NCBI RefSeq assembly: GCF_000282615.1
Contig: NZ_AKIY01000195.1
Location: 1-41,956, forward strand
Origin: Bradyrhizobium sp. YR681
GTDB taxonomy: Bacteria > Pseudomonadota > Alphaproteobacteria > Rhizobiales > Xanthobacteraceae
Direction of reading: 5' to 3'
DNA: 41,956 bases
Below, one piece after another: positions 40,712-41,956 of the stretch. Made by a program: the position numbers and the translations under genes. The notes under the pieces were generated by a model, which did no database searches, was not told the DNA's origin, and saw only the letters and a list, made by a program, of their open reading frames with translations. Every line of letters starts with the position of its first letter. Positions within the stretch are counted from its first letter, which is position 1.

Positions 40712-41956
40712 CTACCCGCCCGCCCAGACGTCCAGCACATAGCGATTCTTCGCGCCCATCTCCTCGATCCAGCGCGCAGCCGCGGCGGCATCGCTGCCGC
40801 TCTTCTCGCGATGAATCGCAACCAGCGCCGCCTTCACGTCGGGCTCCATCTTGCCGCCATCGCCACAGACATAGATGATCGCGCCCTGCTCGATCAGCGG
40901 CCAGACCTTGTCCTTCTGCGCGGCCAGCACGTGCTGCACATAGGTCTTCGGCCCGTCCGCGCGCGAGAACGCGGTGAAGAGCTCGGCGATGCCGCTTGCC
41001 GCCAGCGCCTTCAGCTCGTCTGCGTAGAGGAAATCCTGGTCGGGATGGCGGCAGCCGAAGAACAGCATCGCCGGGCCGAGCGTGGCGCCTTTCGCCTTGC
41101 GCGCAGCGCGCTCCTGGAGGAAGCCGCGGAACGGCGCGAGGCCGGTGCCCGGGCCGATCATGATGATCGGCACGGACGGATCATCCGGCAGACGGAAGCC
41201 GGCCTTGGTCTCGCGCACGGTGGCGTAGATCGCATCGCCCGCGCGCCGGTTGGCGAGATAGTTCGAGCAGATGCCCTTGTAGGTGCCCCGTCCCGAAGCG
41301 GCCGGCCCCTCGACCACGCCGACCGTGACGCTGCATCGCGCCGGATCCACCGACGGCGAAGACGAGATCGAGTAATAGCGCGGCGCCAGCAGGGAGAGCA
41401 TTTCCAGATAGACATGGAACGGCAGTTCGCAGGCCGGGTATTCGAGCAGCAGGTCAAACACCGACTTGCGCCGAGCCAGGATCTCGGTGCGGTAGCGCTC
41501 GAGCGGCTCCGCCTCCTCGCCGACGAAGGCCAGCAGCTTCGGCTTGGTGACCGGGCAGCGAGTGTGCTCGGCCATGATCTGGATCTGCTTGCGGGTCGCG
41601 ACCTGCTGCAACTCGACGAACTCGCTGAGCAGGCGTCCCACCGACACGGCATTGCCGACCGGCAATTGCGCACGGCGGCCTTCGGCGACCTGAAGCCTGA
41701 TCTGGTCGGCCGGCAGGAAACCGAAACGGCGGGCAACCGAGTCCACCAGCGTTGGATCATTGCGGGGGACGACGCTCAAATGGTCGCCAACGCGATAGCT
41801 GACGTTGGCCGGCAGCTGCACCTCGATATGGCGCGTCGAGCGCTCCGACGGATTGGGCCCGTTCTTGTGCTGAAGCTCGTCATTGACCACCACCTTCATC
41901 GCCACCGCGCCGCCCTGGGCAACGATGGTGTTGACGGCGGTCACCGCCACAGGCTC
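40712..41956 (-). CDS. CYP102-type P450/reductase fusion, C-terminal reductase part (partial)
   Basis: The open frame runs off the right edge, so only the last 414 codons are visible. They encode the FAD/NADPH reductase half of a P450-BM3-like self-sufficient fatty-acid hydroxylase. Visible motifs are the FAD-binding 'PRYYSISSSPSV', the NADPH-binding 'IGPGTGLAPFRGFLQER', 'CGDGGKMEPDV' and the C-terminal 'YVLDVWAGG', whose tryptophan stacks on FAD in BM3. 'GDHLSVVPRN' and 'KPKLLAFVGEEAEPLERY' come from the connecting domain. The apparent GTG at 41950 is not the real start; the haem and FMN domains must lie beyond 41956. A separate CPR-type reductase is less likely given the BM3-like motifs. 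Confidence 0.85.
   Translation of the reverse strand, partial: EPVAVTAVNTIVAQGGAVAMKVVVNDELQHKNGPNPSERSTRHIEVQLPANVSYRVGDHLSVVPRNDPTLVDSVARRFGFLPADQIRLQVAEGRRAQLPVGNAVSVGRLLSEFVELQQVATRKQIQIMAEHTRCPVTKPKLLAFVGEEAEPLERYRTEILARRKSVFDLLLEYPACELPFHVYLEMLSLLAPRYYSISSSPSVDPARCSVTVGVVEGPAASGRGTYKGICSNYLANRRAGDAIYATVRETKAGFRLPDDPSVPIIMIGPGTGLAPFRGFLQERAARKAKGATLGPAMLFFGCRHPDQDFLYADELKALAASGIAELFTAFSRADGPKTYVQHVLAAQKDKVWPLIEQGAIIYVCGDGGKMEPDVKAALVAIHREKSGSDAAAAARWIEEMGAKNRYVLDVWAGG

Noticed and set aside
41945..41950. GTG at 41950 as the real start of the reductase
   Set aside because: The frame continues to the window edge and the protein shows BM3-type fusion motifs, so the gene is truncated by the window rather than starting here.

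Overview
This window is chromosomal DNA of a GC-rich alphaproteobacterium, most likely Bradyrhizobium or a close relative. The evidence is high GC in third codon positions, Aap-type amino-acid permeases, a phenylacetate (paa) operon led by paaX, a polyhydroxyalkanoate (PHA) locus with a phasin, a CYP102-type P450 reductase, and at least five families of interspersed palindromic repeats of the kind scattered between Bradyrhizobium genes. The genus is inferred from gene style, not from a marker gene. I see no rRNA, tRNA, CRISPR array, transposase or phage gene. No gene-free stretch exceeds about 230 bases, and most of the longer gaps are filled by repeats.

Layout. (1) 204-5330: a LysR regulator heads a tight catabolic run of an M20-type amidohydrolase/carbamoylase, a D-2-hydroxyacid dehydrogenase and a type-2 malate/lactate dehydrogenase; a SUFU-domain protein follows. 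(2) 5461-9004: a tartrate/D-malate dehydrogenase is divergent from an atypical SDR across a palindromic operator, followed by an amidase. (3) 9174-15618: an amino-acid uptake and catabolism module. Two ABC permeases are divergent from an RpiR regulator, a class III aminotransferase, a periplasmic binding protein and an Asp/Glu-racemase-fold protein. No ATPase gene is present. (4) 15615-21180: a TetR repressor is divergent from a ferredoxin, a cytochrome P450, an MFS permease, a sulfite-oxidase-like molybdoenzyme and an alpha/beta-hydrolase-OsmC fusion. (5) 21177-24656: a MocR regulator is divergent from an EamA/DMT exporter, which is convergent with a YeeE/YedE transporter. (6) 24770-32701: paaX, then paaA-B-C-D-E-I-K and a quinone-oxidoreductase-like MDR, all on the minus strand. 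(7) 32929-39164: an alpha/beta hydrolase, a DUF445 protein, a phasin, a GNAT acetyltransferase, a class III PHA synthase and a short PhaE-like partner, with a divergent alpha/beta hydrolase. (8) 39290-41956: a secreted NTF2-fold protein, a spermidine-synthase-like methyltransferase-fold protein and the reductase end of a CYP102 (P450-BM3-like) fusion cut by the window edge.

How the parts work together. Most of the window handles uptake and oxidation of organic acids, amino acids and aromatics. The paa genes activate phenylacetate to its CoA ester (PaaK), epoxidise the ring (PaaABCE, matured with PaaD) and recycle dead-end CoA esters (PaaI). PaaX probably represses the operon from a palindrome between paaX and paaA. 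Ring-opening and beta-oxidation genes (paaG, paaZ, paaF, paaH, paaJ) are not here. Excess acyl-CoA can be stored as PHA by the phaE-like/phaC pair on phasin-coated granules.

The most unusual points are these: the GNAT gene translationally coupled to the PHA synthase and its miniature PhaE partner; the RpiR-controlled split transporter with a 21-bp-spaced palindrome; the SDR and racemase-fold proteins missing canonical catalytic residues; the promoter architecture of the TetR/ferredoxin/P450 unit; and palindromic repeats inside the paa operon.
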